This document shows positions 34,049-44,252 of a DNA stretch of 64,000 nt, in pieces. Within the stretch, counting starts at the first letter, position 1. Each line of letters starts with the position of its first letter. Source of the stretch: Roseobacter insulae. Its GTDB lineage: Bacteria; Pseudomonadota; Alphaproteobacteria; Rhodobacterales; Rhodobacteraceae. Under the pieces are notes generated by a model. The model saw only the letters and a list, made by a program, of their open reading frames with translations. It made no database searches and had not been told where the DNA came from. A program made the position numbers and the translations under genes. The DNA lies in assembly GCF_019375555.1 (NCBI RefSeq), contig NZ_JAHXDN010000004.1, forward strand, positions 372,001 through 436,000, read 5' to 3'.

Positions 34049-35404
34049 ATGCCTATAACATCCAGATTAGCAAAGCTGGGGCTATTTGACGCGATGGTCC
34101 CGCGATATACAAGCTACCCGACCGCCCCTCAGTTCAGTGCTGACGTCGGTTCCGGACAGATGCAGGAATGGATCGGCGCCGTTCCACCGGGCAGCCAGGT
34201 ATCGCTTTATCTGCATATCCCGTTTTGCAGACGCCTGTGCTGGTTTTGCGCTTGTCGCACACAAGGCACTAAAACCCTCTCACCGGTCCGCGGTTATCTG
34301 GACAGGCTTAAAACCGAAGTCGCGATGCTCGGCCGCGCCCTGCCATCCGATGTCACACTGAGCCGGATACACTGGGGCGGCGGGACACCCACGCTTCTGT
34401 CTCCTGAAATGATGGCGGAGCTGGCGGAGGCTGTGCGCGTTGTCGCGCCCCTGGCAGACGGTGCCGAGTTTTCGGTTGAGATCGATCCCAATGAGATTGA
34501 CGCGGCCCGCCTCGACGCGCTCGCCGCGGCAGGGATGACCCGCGCCTCAATTGGCGTGCAGGATTTCGACCCCGAGGTGCAAACCACGATCGGCCGGATT
34601 CAGAGTTTCGAAGTCACCCGGGACGCCGTTGAAATGCTGAGACAGGTCGGGGTTACCTCCCTGAACGCGGATATCCTGTTTGGCCTGCCCCATCAGGACG
34701 AGACGCGTATTTCAGATTCCGTCCAGAAGCTGCTGACGCTGAACCCTGACCGTGTGGCGCTTTACGGCTATGCGCATGTGCCCTGGATGGCGCGCCGGCA
34801 ATCCCTGATACCCAGCGATGCGCTGCCCGCGCCGGAAAAGCGTTTGCGGCTGTTCGAAACCGCCCGCCAGCTGTTTGAGTGGGATGGATACCGGCAAATC
34901 GGAATCGACCACTTTGCAACGCCCGAAGACCGTCTGGCCATCGCCGCCGAGACCGGCAGGTTACGGCGCAATTTCCAGGGCTATACGGATGACCCTGCGG
35001 AGGTGCTGATTGGTTTGGGAGCCTCCGCGATCTCGCGGTTTCCGCAGGGGTACACCCAGAACGCGCCCGCGACCTCCGCCTATGCGAAGGCTATCGGAGA
35101 GGGCAGGTTTGCCACGGCCCGCGGGCATGTATTTGCCGGTCAGGACATTCTGCGGGCCCGGATCATCGAAGCCATCATGTGCGATTTCGAAGTGCGCGCG
35201 ACCGATCTTGCCGATCGGTTCCCGGGCTGCGAACATCAGGTGGCGCAGATGATGGAAACCGCGGCCGACCGTTTTGGCGACATTGTCCAGCTTACAGATG
35301 CGGGTCTGCGCATCCGTCCCGAAGGCCATACCCTCGCCCGGATCATCGCGCGCCATTTCGACGCCTACGATATGTCAGGCGCCGGGCATGCGTCGGCAAT
35401 CTAA
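34049..35404 (+). CDS. hemN: Oxygen-independent coproporphyrinogen III oxidase
   Basis: HemN is a radical-SAM enzyme that makes protoporphyrinogen IX without O2. The radical-SAM cysteines are Cys60, 64 and 67 in CRRLCWFCAC (Cys69 is the extra family Cys). Conserved segments are HIPFC, WGGGTP, VEIDPNE and YGYAHVPWM. I place the start at 34049 to give the usual N-terminus (GLFDAMVPRYTSYPTAP); 451 residues is the normal length. No strong ribosome-binding site is visible. The adjacent FNR box indicates anaerobic induction, complementing hemF. Confidence 0.95.
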   Translation: MPITSRLAKLGLFDAMVPRYTSYPTAPQFSADVGSGQMQEWIGAVPPGSQVSLYLHIPFCRRLCWFCACRTQGTKTLSPVRGYLDRLKTEVAMLGRALPSDVTLSRIHWGGGTPTLLSPEMMAELAEAVRVVAPLADGAEFSVEIDPNEIDAARLDALAAAGMTRASIGVQDFDPEVQTTIGRIQSFEVTRDAVEMLRQVGVTSLNADILFGLPHQDETRISDSVQKLLTLNPDRVALYGYAHVPWMARRQSLIPSDALPAPEKRLRLFETARQLFEWDGYRQIGIDHFATPEDRLAIAAETGRLRRNFQGYTDDPAEVLIGLGASAISRFPQGYTQNAPATSAYAKAIGEGRFATARGHVFAGQDILRARIIEAIMCDFEVRATDLADRFPGCEHQVAQMMETAADRFGDIVQLTDAGLRIRPEGHTLARIIARHFDAYDMSGAGHASAI

Positions 35405-35413
35405 CCCGTGGGG

Positions 35414-36994
35414 TCAGGTTGCGGCCTGCAGCAGCGTGCGTGTGTAGTCGTGTGATGGGGCGTCAAAGATCGTGTCAACGTCGCCCAGTTCAACAACGTC
35501 TCCGCGTTTCATGACGATCACCTGGTGCGACATCGCCCGCACCACGTTCAGATCGTGACTGATGAAGATATAGGCCAGCCCGTATTTTTCCTGAAGATTT
35601 CGCAACAGGTCCACGATCTGAACCTGCACCGTCATGTCCAGCGCCGAGGTCGGTTCATCCAGCACCAGCAGCCTTGGTCGCAACACCATGGCGCGCGCGA
35701 TGGCGATCCGCTGGCGTTGGCCGCCGGAGAATTCGTGCGGATAACGGTCCATTGTCGCCGGATCAAGGCCGACCTCGACCATCACCTCCCGCACCAGATC
35801 GCGCGGATCCCGGTCTGCATCAACCTTGTGAATGCCCAAACCCTCGGAGATGATCTGGGCACAGGTCATGCGCGGGCTGAGGCTGCCAAACGGATCCTGA
35901 AACACGATCTGCATGTCTTTGCGCAAACCGCGCAGCTGTCGCGTTGACCATTTGCGGACGTCCTGCCCCATGAACACGATCTGACCTTCCGAAGAGATCA
36001 GCCGCATCAGCGCCAGCGCCAGGGTCGTTTTGCCGGAACCGCTTTCCCCCACGATGCCGATCGTTTCACCGGCCCGCACCGAGAAGCTGGCATCGTTCAC
36101 AGCCTTCACATGCCCCACCGTGCGACGCAGCAAACCGGCCTGGATCGGGAACCAGATCTTGAGGTTATCCGCTTGTGCGATCACCTCGGCCTTATCCGGT
36201 ACCGGTGCCGGCGCGCCAGACGGTTCCGCACTCAAGAGCTTGACGGTATAGGGGTGTTTCGGGGCGTCGAAGATTTGCCGCGTCGGCCCGGTTTCGACAA
36301 TTATCCCATGCTGCATCACGCAGACCCGATCCGCGATGCGGCGGACGATCCCAAGATCGTGCGTGATGAACAACAAACCCATGCCCATACGGTCCTTGAG
36401 TTCTTTCAGCAGGTCGAGAATTTGCGCCTGAATGGTCACGTCGAGCGCGGTTGTCGGCTCGTCCGCGATCAGCACGTCGGGTTTGTTGGCCAGCGCCATG
36501 GCGATCATGACGCGCTGCCGCTGCCCCCCCGACAACTGATGCGGATAGCTGGAAATGCGGCTTTCCGCGTCCTGAATGCCTACGTGTTCCAGCAGTTCCA
36601 GAATACGCGCCCGGGCTTCTGCACCGGCAAGGCCCTGGTGCAGGGCGAGACTTTCACCCAGTTGCTTTTCAATGGTGTGAAGCGGATTGAGCGAGGTCAT
36701 CGGCTCCTGGAAAATGAAGCTGATGTCATTGCCGCGCACCTTGCGCAGCAGCGCCTCGCTGGCACCGATCATTTGCTGTCCGTCGTAGGTCACGGATCCG
36801 GACACCTCCGCGCTGTCGCCCAGCAACGACACAGTGGACAAGGCCGAGACAGATTTGCCGGAGCCGGATTCGCCCACCAGTGCCACCGTCTCGCCGCGTT
36901 CGACCGCAAAACTGACCCCCTTGACAGCTTCCGTTACCGCACCGTCTTGGCGGAAACTGACACGCAGGTCCTTGACGTCCAAAAGTGCAGTCAT
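35414..36994 (-). CDS. yejF: ABC transporter fused ATP-binding protein, YejF type
   Basis: This 526-residue protein contains two ABC ATPase domains in tandem: Walker A GESGSGKS with LSGGQRQR in the first half, and GESGSGKT with [10 protein letters not shown] in the second, plus OppF/DppF-like C-terminal extensions. It powers import by the YejBE channel. The start at 36994 overlaps the yejE stop (ATGA). The yejABEF set imports oligopeptides, including microcin C-like nucleotide-peptides in enterobacteria. Confidence 0.95.
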   Translation of the reverse strand: MTALLDVKDLRVSFRQDGAVTEAVKGVSFAVERGETVALVGESGSGKSVSALSTVSLLGDSAEVSGSVTYDGQQMIGASEALLRKVRGNDISFIFQEPMTSLNPLHTIEKQLGESLALHQGLAGAEARARILELLEHVGIQDAESRISSYPHQLSGGQRQRVMIAMALANKPDVLIADEPTTALDVTIQAQILDLLKELKDRMGMGLLFITHDLGIVRRIADRVCVMQHGIIVETGPTRQIFDAPKHPYTVKLLSAEPSGAPAPVPDKAEVIAQADNLKIWFPIQAGLLRRTVGHVKAVNDASFSVRAGETIGIVGESGSGKTTLALALMRLISSEGQIVFMGQDVRKWSTRQLRGLRKDMQIVFQDPFGSLSPRMTCAQIISEGLGIHKVDADRDPRDLVREVMVEVGLDPATMDRYPHEFSGGQRQRIAIARAMVLRPRLLVLDEPTSALDMTVQVQIVDLLRNLQEKYGLAYIFISHDLNVVRAMSHQVIVMKRGDVVELGDVDTIFDAPSHDYTRTLLQAAT

Positions 36995-38097
36995 GTGAAA
37001 GTCTTCCGCGGGTCGAAGGCGTCGCGGATACCTTCGAAGATGAAGACAAGCAGCGACAGCATGATGGCAAAGGTGAAAAAAGCGGTGAAGGCGAGCCAAG
37101 GCGCTTGCAGATTCTGCTTGGCCTGCAGGGTCAGCTCCCCGAGCGAGGGGGCGGATGAGGGAAGACCAAACCCAAGGAAGTCCAGAATCGCCAGCGTGGA
37201 AATCGTACCGGTGATGATAAACGGCAACATCGTCAGCATGGCCACCATCGCGTTCGGCAACATATGGCGGAACATGATCGTGACGTTGCTGACCCCGAGC
37301 GCGCGTGCGGCGCGTACATATTCCAGGTTTCGGGCCCGCAGGAACTCCGCACGGACCACACCGACAAGCGACGTCCAGCTAAAGAGTACCAGCAAGAAGA
37401 CCAGCAGCCAGAAACTGCGCCCCAGAATGGCGAACATGATAATGATTACATAAAGCGACGGCGTTGATGCCCAGATCTCGATCACCCGCTGGAAGATCAG
37501 GTCGGTCTTGCCACCGAAAAAGCCCTGCACGGCCCCGGCGATGATGCCGATGAGGCTGGAGGCGCCGGTGACCAGTAACGTGAAGAAAATCGACAGTCGA
37601 AACCCATGGATCACGCGTGCCAGCACGTCGCGTTTGGTGCCATCGGTGCCCAGCAGGTTCTCGCCGTTGGGCGGCAGCGGCGCCGCGCCCGGGCGATCCA
37701 CCGCGGTGTCGAAGGAATAGGGGATCAGCGGCCAGATCGCCCAGCCTTTTTCAATCGACTCCCCTTCGACAATACCGTCTTCTGCATCTTCGATATAACC
37801 TTCAGGATCGTCGAAACACAAATCAAGCCCACCCGTGGCGATCAGGCATTTGACCTCCGGGTCGCGATAGACAGCTTCTGTCTGGAAATCGCCGCCGAAT
37901 TCCGTCTCCGGATAGAAATTCCAGATCGGCGTGTAATAGCTGCCGCGGTATTGCACCAGAATGGGTTTGTCGTAAGCAATGAACTCGGCAATCAGCGACA
38001 GGCCGAAGAGCACCGCGAAAATCCACAGCGACCAATAGGCCCGCTTGTTACGCTTGAAGTTTCGCCAGCGCCTCTGGTTGAGCGGGGAGAGTGCCAT
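36991..38097 (-). CDS. yejE: ABC transporter permease YejE
   Basis: This is a 368-residue inner-membrane permease of the DppC/OppC group. One N-terminal helix (about 22-40) is followed by a long periplasmic segment and a BPD-transport domain with the coupling motif EFLRARNLEYVRAARALG. The extended periplasmic insert, longer than in OppC, is characteristic of YejE. It overlaps yejB by one base and yejF by four. Confidence 0.94.
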   Translation of the reverse strand: MALSPLNQRRWRNFKRNKRAYWSLWIFAVLFGLSLIAEFIAYDKPILVQYRGSYYTPIWNFYPETEFGGDFQTEAVYRDPEVKCLIATGGLDLCFDDPEGYIEDAEDGIVEGESIEKGWAIWPLIPYSFDTAVDRPGAAPLPPNGENLLGTDGTKRDVLARVIHGFRLSIFFTLLVTGASSLIGIIAGAVQGFFGGKTDLIFQRVIEIWASTPSLYVIIIMFAILGRSFWLLVFLLVLFSWTSLVGVVRAEFLRARNLEYVRAARALGVSNVTIMFRHMLPNAMVAMLTMLPFIITGTISTLAILDFLGFGLPSSAPSLGELTLQAKQNLQAPWLAFTAFFTFAIMLSLLVFIFEGIRDAFDPRKTFT

Positions 38098-39185
38098 CAG
38101 CCTTCCCTCCGTTCAAAGTCGATGCGCGGGTCAACGAACACATACATCAGGTCCGAGATGATACCGACCACCAGCCCGATCAGGCCGAAGATGAACAGCG
38201 TGCCAAAGACGATCGGATAATCCCTTGCGACGGCGGCCTCAAAGCCCAGACGCCCGAGACCGTCGAGGCTGAAAATCGTCTCGATAATCAGGGAGCCGCC
38301 GAAGAACACGCCGATGAAAACCGCCGGGAATCCGGCGATCACGATCAGCATCGCATTCCGGAACACGTGGCCGTAAAGCACCCGGCGTTCCGACAGACCC
38401 TTGGCACGGGCGGTGATCACATATTGCTTTTTGATTTCGTCGAGAAAGCTGTTTTTGGTCAGCAGGGTCAGCGTCGCGAAGGCCGAGATCGTTGAGGCCA
38501 GCACCGGCAGGGCGATGTGCCAGAAATAGTCGGCCACCTTTCCCAATGGGCTCAGTTGATCGAAGTTGTCCGATGTCAGGCCGCGCAGCGGGAAAATCTG
38601 CCAGTACGACCCGCCGGCAAACAGCACCAGCAACAGAATCGCAAAGAGAAAGCCGGGGATGGCGTAGGCCGCAATGATGGCCCCCGAGGTCCATGTATCG
38701 AAGCTGGTGCCATCCTTCACCGCCTTGCGAATGCCCAGCGGGATCGACACCAGATAGGCGATCAGCGTGGACCAGAGGCCCAGCGTGATCGACACGGGGA
38801 GTTTTTCTTTGATCAGTTCAATGACGGAGATCGAGCGGAAATAGCTCTCGCCGAAATCAAACCGCATGTAGTTCCAGATCATGGTCAGGAAGCGTTCCAC
38901 CGGCGGTTTGTCAAAACCGAATTCCCGTTCCAGCTCCGCGATGAATTCGGGTGGCAGTCCACGTGCGCCCACGTATTGGCTATCGTTGGTGGGCAGTTCC
39001 GCATTACCCGCATCATTGCCCGCGCCTGCGAAGCCGCCAAAGACATCACCCTCCCCCTGGGCGCGCGCGATGGCCTGCTCAACCGGGCCGCCGGGCACGA
39101 ATTGCACCAGTGCAAAGTTGATCAGCATGATCCCCAGAAGCGTCGGGATGATCAGCAATAGCCTTCTGACAATATAGGCGCCCAT
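38097..39185 (-). CDS. yejB: ABC transporter permease YejB
   Basis: This is a 362-residue permease of the DppB/OppB group. The first helix ([21 protein letters not shown]) and the coupling segment [19 protein letters not shown] are visible. An insert after the first helix includes a Gly/Ala-rich stretch ([11 protein letters not shown]). It pairs with YejE to form the channel. It lies 9 bases after yejA. Confidence 0.94.
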   Translation of the reverse strand: MGAYIVRRLLLIIPTLLGIMLINFALVQFVPGGPVEQAIARAQGEGDVFGGFAGAGNDAGNAELPTNDSQYVGARGLPPEFIAELEREFGFDKPPVERFLTMIWNYMRFDFGESYFRSISVIELIKEKLPVSITLGLWSTLIAYLVSIPLGIRKAVKDGTSFDTWTSGAIIAAYAIPGFLFAILLLVLFAGGSYWQIFPLRGLTSDNFDQLSPLGKVADYFWHIALPVLASTISAFATLTLLTKNSFLDEIKKQYVITARAKGLSERRVLYGHVFRNAMLIVIAGFPAVFIGVFFGGSLIIETIFSLDGLGRLGFEAAVARDYPIVFGTLFIFGLIGLVVGIISDLMYVFVDPRIDFERREG

Positions 39186-39194
39186 AGTCGGCTG

Positions 39195-41126
39195 CTACCT
39201 CAGTGCACCGGCAGCGCGCAAGGCGTCCGCCTTGTCCTGATTGTACCACCAGAAATCCAGCTGACCCAACGCGAACGGCGGGATTTCCTCGGGGTGTTCA
39301 TACTGATCGTAATAGGCCACCCAGAAGCTGTCGTTATACCACGTCGGCACCATAAAGAATTCATACCGCAGCGCGCGGTCCAGCGCCATCAGGGTCACAT
39401 CCGTGTCTTCCTTGGTCTCCATGCGCTGGGATGCCTCGATGATTTCATCAACCAAGGGGCTGGCCAGACCGGCGGGGTTGAAAACGGAATAGGCGGCGGC
39501 TTCAGAGCCGAAGAACTGCTGCAAACCACCCCCGGTGCTGAGGAAGGGGATGTATTGATCGTAGACCAGATCATAATCCCGGTCGCGCTCGCGGTTGGTG
39601 TATTGCGCGGCATCCACCGCCTCCAGCACGGTTTCGATGCCCATCGCCTCGACATTGGACAGGAAGTTTTCGACCACGGCGCGTAGGGTCGAAGAGCCTG
39701 CGGAGTTGAGCAGGAAGGTAACCTTCAAAGGTGCGCCCGCGGCATTCCTGCGCTTGCCATCGGCACCCACGGACCATCCGGCGTCATCCAGAAGCTTCAT
39801 CGCGCGGCGCAGGTTGCGGCGATCCAGCAGCCTGTTCGCGCCCGACGTATGCGGCATACGCGCCTCGGAGGTCAGCATGTCCTCTGGCACCAGATCACCC
39901 AGAGACTGCAGGAATGCAAGCTCCTCGCCCTCCGGCGCACCAACCGCCATCAGATCCGTATCCTGGTTGAAAGACGCGCGCGGTTTGAAGAGCCCGAACT
40001 GCAGGGACTCGTTTGTCCATTCGAAATTGAACCCAAGCGCAATCGCCTCGCGGACGCGCCGGTCCTGCAAAACCTCCCGCCCAAGATTGAAAACGAAACC
40101 GGTTGGCGTCGGCGGGGAGCCATCGGGCAATTCCTTCTTGACGATCTGGCCATCGTTCACCTTGGGAAAGTCATAAGCCGTGGCCCATTGCCGCGAATTG
40201 CCCTCGGTGCGGAAGGTATACTCACCGGCTTTGAACGCCTCGAAGGCCGCGTTCTCGTCGCCAAAATATTCCACGCGAATCGTGTCAAAGTTGTTCCGGC
40301 CCACATTGAAGGGCAGATCATTACCCCAGTAATCGGGATTCCTCTTGTAGATGATCCGGCGATTCACATCGATTGTATCGACCATATACGGACCCGAGCC
40401 GGGCGAGATATCGAGACGGCTTTCGTCAAGCCGCGCACCGGTTTTCTCGTACCATGCCTTGGACCAGATCGACATGCCGCCGACCACCTCGACGAGGCTG
40501 CGGCGTGAAATGCCGGGGGTGAAGGAATACTTGATCGTGTGGTCGTCAATGACCTCGATGTCGGTGATGCGTTTGCTGACTGCATCCGCATAGGATTTCA
40601 GCCCCTGCTCCAGAATGAGTTGCTGGCTGAACGCGACATCATGGGCGGTAAGGGGGGTGCCATCGGAAAAGCGCGCCTCGGGCCGCATATAGAAAATAAC
40701 CCAGTTCTTCCCTTCATCGTATTCCAGCCGCTCGGCCACAAGGCCGTAATATTCGGCGAAGACATCTGCGGGCGCGGTCGTGCCGCCTGTTCCCTCCCCC
40801 AGCAGGCTTTCGTACATGATGGTGCTAAGCGCACCGCCACGGCCCTTGCGCGTATAGGGGTTCATCGAGTCGAAAGTGCCGAGGGCGGAAAAGGAGATTT
40901 CACCCCCCTTGGGCGCGTCCGGATTCACATAATTGAAATGCGTGTAGTCTTCCGGATAGGAGAGATTGCCGTAGAACGAGTATCCATGGCTCACAATCGT
41001 CTTTTCTTCTGCCCGTGCTGTGTCGGACCAGATCATTGCCAGCAAAAGCATCAGAAGACACAAACTCAGCTTGAGCGCATGGATGACGGGGTTTCGCATC
41101 GTCGTGGTCGCCTGTCGGGCTGTCAT
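39195..41126 (-). CDS. yejA: Oligopeptide / microcin C-type solute-binding protein YejA
   Basis: This is a 643-residue periplasmic binding protein of SBP family 5 with a Sec signal (hydrophobic LKLSLCLLMLLLAMIW, likely cut after ARA near residue 39). YejA-type features are the large size and the N-terminal SFYGNLSYPEDYTHFNYVNPDAPKG region (given in parts here). A GGAGG site precedes the start. It is first in the yejA-B-E-F unit, which has very short gaps or overlaps throughout. Confidence 0.94.
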   Translation of the reverse strand: MTARQATTTMRNPVIHALKLSLCLLMLLLAMIWSDTARAEEKTIVSHGYSFYGNLSYPEDYTHFNYVNPDAPKGGEISFSALGTFDSMNPYTRKGRGGALSTIMYESLLGEGTGGTTAPADVFAEYYGLVAERLEYDEGKNWVIFYMRPEARFSDGTPLTAHDVAFSQQLILEQGLKSYADAVSKRITDIEVIDDHTIKYSFTPGISRRSLVEVVGGMSIWSKAWYEKTGARLDESRLDISPGSGPYMVDTIDVNRRIIYKRNPDYWGNDLPFNVGRNNFDTIRVEYFGDENAAFEAFKAGEYTFRTEGNSRQWATAYDFPKVNDGQIVKKELPDGSPPTPTGFVFNLGREVLQDRRVREAIALGFNFEWTNESLQFGLFKPRASFNQDTDLMAVGAPEGEELAFLQSLGDLVPEDMLTSEARMPHTSGANRLLDRRNLRRAMKLLDDAGWSVGADGKRRNAAGAPLKVTFLLNSAGSSTLRAVVENFLSNVEAMGIETVLEAVDAAQYTNRERDRDYDLVYDQYIPFLSTGGGLQQFFGSEAAAYSVFNPAGLASPLVDEIIEASQRMETKEDTDVTLMALDRALRYEFFMVPTWYNDSFWVAYYDQYEHPEEIPPFALGQLDFWWYNQDKADALRAAGALR

Positions 41127-41257
41127 CTGGCATATCCTCCGGTCCTGCGCCGTATGCTCGGGCGTCTTGGTCGTTAACCATGTAAGCTAACGGGACGCAG
41201 CGCCAAGTTACAAGTTGCGAAAATGTGATCCGAGGTGCAATTTGCGCCTGCAGATAC

Positions 41258-41293
41258 AAAAAAGCCGCTCGCATCCCAGCAAGCGGCTTTTTT
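41258..41293. terminator. Bidirectional-looking terminator downstream of cycM
   Basis: AAAAAAGCCGCT and AGCGGCTTTTTT form a perfect 12-base stem around a 12-base loop, with A-run and T-run on the two sides. It ends the minus-strand cycM transcript (stop at 41313). Confidence 0.9.
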
Positions 41294-41312
41294 GGTTAAT
41301 GTCGGGTTAAGA

Positions 41313-41816
41313 TCAGTTGGTGAGGCTGTCGAGATAGGCGATCACGTTGGCGCGGTCCTCGACCTTCTTCAGACCGGAGAAGCTCATCGACGTGCCCGCG
41401 GCATATGACGACGGCTTTTCGAGGAACCCGCTCAGGTTTTCAGGTGTCCAGTCGCCTTCCATCGACGCCAGCGTATCCGAGTAGTTGAACCCGGAGACGG
41501 ACCCCTTGTCGCGGCCGACAATGCCGTAGAGATGCGGCCCGGTGCCGTTCTCGCCGTCAACCAGCTTGTGGCAGGCCGAACACTTGCGGAACACATTGGC
41601 CCCTTTTTCCACATCGGCGGAGGCCAGAACGGTTGCGAAATCGACTTCTTCCACCTCGGCGACTTCTTCGCCGCCTTCCACTTCGATCACGTAGGCCGCT
41701 TCACCATGGCTTTCCATGTGGTACAGCTCTTCAGCTGCCCACTTACCCAGAAGGAACACCAGCAGGGCGCCGCAGATACCGCCGGCCGCTTTCGTAAAGG
41801 TCATTGTGTCGAACAT
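41313..41816 (-). CDS. cycM: Membrane-anchored cytochrome c552 (CycM type)
   Basis: This 167-residue protein has one N-terminal helix (about residues 9-26), an acidic linker (residues 38-60) and a class I cytochrome c domain with CSACH near residue 79 and the distal Met segment GTSMSFSGLKK. The N-terminal MFDTMTFTKAAG is very like the Paracoccus denitrificans CycM sequence as I remember it. It carries electrons from the bc1 complex to terminal oxidases at the membrane. It is divergent from pheA, and a strong terminator follows. Confidence 0.92.
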   Translation of the reverse strand: MFDTMTFTKAAGGICGALLVFLLGKWAAEELYHMESHGEAAYVIEVEGGEEVAEVEEVDFATVLASADVEKGANVFRKCSACHKLVDGENGTGPHLYGIVGRDKGSVSGFNYSDTLASMEGDWTPENLSGFLEKPSSYAAGTSMSFSGLKKVEDRANVIAYLDSLTN

Positions 41817-41934
41817 GCTTGTCAGTCCATTGCTATGGGTTTGGGGCTATCTATTGCTTCACCTTGGCTGTGGCAAGGTGTACTTACCGCGACCAATCGA
41901 CCCCTACTAGTAGAAAAAACCCAAGGACCGCTTA

Positions 41935-42780
41935 ATGACAACCTTATCCTCTGCCAGTATCGCGTTTCAGGGCGAACTTGGCGCCTACAGCCATGAAGCC
42001 TGTCGCGTGGCGCGCCCGGATATGACGCCGGTCCCCTGCGCGACCTTCGAGGACGCGATCGAGGCGGTGCGGTCCAGTCGTGCGGAACTGGCGATGCTGC
42101 CGGTGGAGAATTCGACCTACGGGCGGGTCGCGGACATTCATTCGCTGCTGCCGAAATCGGGCCTGCACATCATCGAGGAAGCATTTGTGCGGGTGCACAT
42201 CAACCTGCTGGCGCTGCCGGGCACCCAGCTGAAGGAAGTCAAATCCGCAATGAGCCATACGGTTCTGCTGGGGCAGTGCAAGGATTTTCTGGCACAGCAC
42301 GGCATCTCGCGGGTTACCGGCGCAGATACGGCCGGTTCGGCCAAGGACGTCGCTGCGGGCGGGGATCCGACGATGGCGGCGTTGGCCAGTGAACTGGCGG
42401 GCGAGATTTACGGGTTGGATCTGCTGGCAAGACACATCGAGGATGAGGGCAATAACACGACCCGGTTCCTGCTGATGTCACCTGATGCCGACCGGTCGCG
42501 GCGCGGCGACCATGGCATGATCACCAGCTTCGTCTTCGAAGTCCGCAATATCCCCGCAGCCCTGTACAAGGCCATGGGCGGATTCGCCACGAACGGGATC
42601 AACATGACGAAACTGGAAAGCTACATGGTCGGAGGATCGTTTACCGCAACGCAATTTTATGCGGATATCGAAGGCCATCCGGAAGACCCGGGCGTCAGGC
42701 GCGCATTGGAGGAGCTTGATTACTTTACCAACATGGTCGAAATTCTGGGCGTGTATCCGGCTGATCCGGGCCGCCACTGA
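41935..42780 (+). CDS. pheA: Prephenate dehydratase
   Basis: This 281-residue enzyme converts prephenate to phenylpyruvate for Phe synthesis. The catalytic domain runs to about residue 180 and includes the NNTTRFLLMS motif with the key Thr. A C-terminal ACT domain (about 195-275, with ESYMVGG) is the Phe feedback site; this Gly-containing variant of the usual ESRP motif is worth noting. No chorismate mutase domain is fused. It stands alone and converges with a membrane protein gene. Confidence 0.94.
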   Translation: MTTLSSASIAFQGELGAYSHEACRVARPDMTPVPCATFEDAIEAVRSSRAELAMLPVENSTYGRVADIHSLLPKSGLHIIEEAFVRVHINLLALPGTQLKEVKSAMSHTVLLGQCKDFLAQHGISRVTGADTAGSAKDVAAGGDPTMAALASELAGEIYGLDLLARHIEDEGNNTTRFLLMSPDADRSRRGDHGMITSFVFEVRNIPAALYKAMGGFATNGINMTKLESYMVGGSFTATQFYADIEGHPEDPGVRRALEELDYFTNMVEILGVYPADPGRH

Positions 42781-42795
42781 TCCGGCCCCCGGTCT

Positions 42796-43665
42796 TCAGC
42801 TCAACGCGTGGACCTCGCGTCGCAACTTGCCCAGCAGTGTCAGGTCTCTCGTGCCGTTCAGCACCGCACGGGCCGAAGCGCTGACCTGTGCCCCGAGATT
42901 GTCAAACCACATCAGCAAGGCTTCTCCAACCGCGAGCTTTTCGTTGATTTCCCTGATGTCCACACGGGTGCCCTGCGTGCCGAGGTCAGTAAGCGAGATC
43001 ACGCAGGAACCCCGGTTGAACATTCTGTTGCGGTCGCTTGTTTCGGTGTGGAACCGGTATGCATAGCGCTTGTTCGGAATCCGTTCCGTCACATCGATTT
43101 GCAGTTCCAGAACCGCGCTGCCTCCCAATCCGAGCTTTTGGATGTACCGTCCCGGGATCTCCGGGACCGGGTGGTATGCTCTTAACGTTTTCGAATAATA
43201 TGCTCCGGGATCATGCTCGTTCGGCACCAGTTGCGCCCATGTTTCGGCAGGAGTGAGCTTGGTGTCGAAGCGCGAATGCAAACGCACTGACAAGCCCAGC
43301 CCGGATTTCTGCCACCAGGTGCCGTAAACAACCTGATGCATGATTGCAAACATGATAAAAAATGCGCAGGAGGCCAGCCATTCCGGCAGGTGGTCGGCGT
43401 TATGCGCCAAACCGCTGTGTTGAAACACGGCCGAGGCAAAGAAAACCAAGCCACCAAGCTCCATGACGATGCGGAAACTGGGAAAAGCGGCAACACCGAC
43501 AAACCCGAGCACCGCGATGATCATCATGAAAACAAGCGTGGTCACCAGGTTGATCAGCAAGGAGGCGTCGTTTGGCGGGCCGGAGAACATCAGGAAAGCG
43601 GCCAGACCGTAGAATAGTGCGCCGATCATGACACGGCGATAATGCAATTGGAGCAAGGTTTTCAT
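42796..43665 (-). CDS. Membrane protein with C-terminal SRPBCC-like domain
   Basis: This 289-residue protein has four probable transmembrane helices (about residues 12-30, 37-60, 66-85 and 97-115), followed by a soluble domain of about 170 residues. That domain starts with FDTKLTPAETWAQLVP, resembling the START/SRPBCC ligand-binding fold, and ends with a helix (ALLMWFDNLGAQVSASARAVL). I do not recognise a named family. The next gene on the same strand also encodes an SRPBCC protein, so they may share a lipid-like ligand. ATG 43665 or the earlier ATG at 43671 could be the start. Confidence 0.75.
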   Translation of the reverse strand: MKTLLQLHYRRVMIGALFYGLAAFLMFSGPPNDASLLINLVTTLVFMMIIAVLGFVGVAAFPSFRIVMELGGLVFFASAVFQHSGLAHNADHLPEWLASCAFFIMFAIMHQVVYGTWWQKSGLGLSVRLHSRFDTKLTPAETWAQLVPNEHDPGAYYSKTLRAYHPVPEIPGRYIQKLGLGGSAVLELQIDVTERIPNKRYAYRFHTETSDRNRMFNRGSCVISLTDLGTQGTRVDIREINEKLAVGEALLMWFDNLGAQVSASARAVLNGTRDLTLLGKLRREVHALS

Positions 43666-43741
43666 GCACACCTGAAAGCATCCGAAAATGGTGACCGCAC
43701 GACGTTAGTCGGGCGAATTCATGTCCGCCGGCAATGACGCC

Positions 43742-44215
43742 TCAGGTCTGCGCGCTCGCCTGATACCGTTCTTCCATTTCTTTGACGTATTCACCGATCC
43801 GCGCTTTGTATTGCTTGGTGAGAACGGATTTAGTGAGCTTGAGCGATTGCAGCATCAAACGGGCGGGCAGCGTTTGCGGGCGTAATTCGACACTGATCAT
43901 TATGCGGGTACGGCTGCGCGACAAGGCCATCAGTTCAAACCGCGTCTCGCCTTTTACTCCTTGCGACAACACGTCCAGAACCATTTCGTTCGGAGGTTCG
44001 TAAGATGCCATTGTCAGATCAACCTCGCGGGCCCGGCCGCGCATGTTGAATCGCGTCGCCCAGGTCATCCCCACACCCGGGGCTTTCAGGACATCTGTGC
44101 GCTGGACTTCCGCACCGCGGCGCATCGCCGCGCGTTCATAGTACTCAAAGGACGACAACATATCGAATACCGAGGAGATCGGCGCTTCAATGTCCTCATT
44201 CGTCGAGAATTTCAT
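43742..44215 (-). CDS. SRPBCC family protein
   Basis: This 157-residue protein has the START/polyketide-cyclase-like fold: EDIEAPISSVFDMLSSFEYYER at the start (given in two parts, 20 residues or fewer apart), a central beta-rich segment and a C-terminal helix. Such proteins bind hydrophobic ligands. No catalytic residues can be named. It lies 76 bases upstream of the membrane SRPBCC-like gene, same strand, and 37 bases after nudC, so a small co-transcribed set is possible. Confidence 0.82.
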   Translation of the reverse strand: MKFSTNEDIEAPISSVFDMLSSFEYYERAAMRRGAEVQRTDVLKAPGVGMTWATRFNMRGRAREVDLTMASYEPPNEMVLDVLSQGVKGETRFELMALSRSRTRIMISVELRPQTLPARLMLQSLKLTKSVLTKQYKARIGEYVKEMEERYQASAQT

Positions 44216-44252
44216 TCAGCAGCTCACGTTAACCTTTATGAACACTGTCGGG

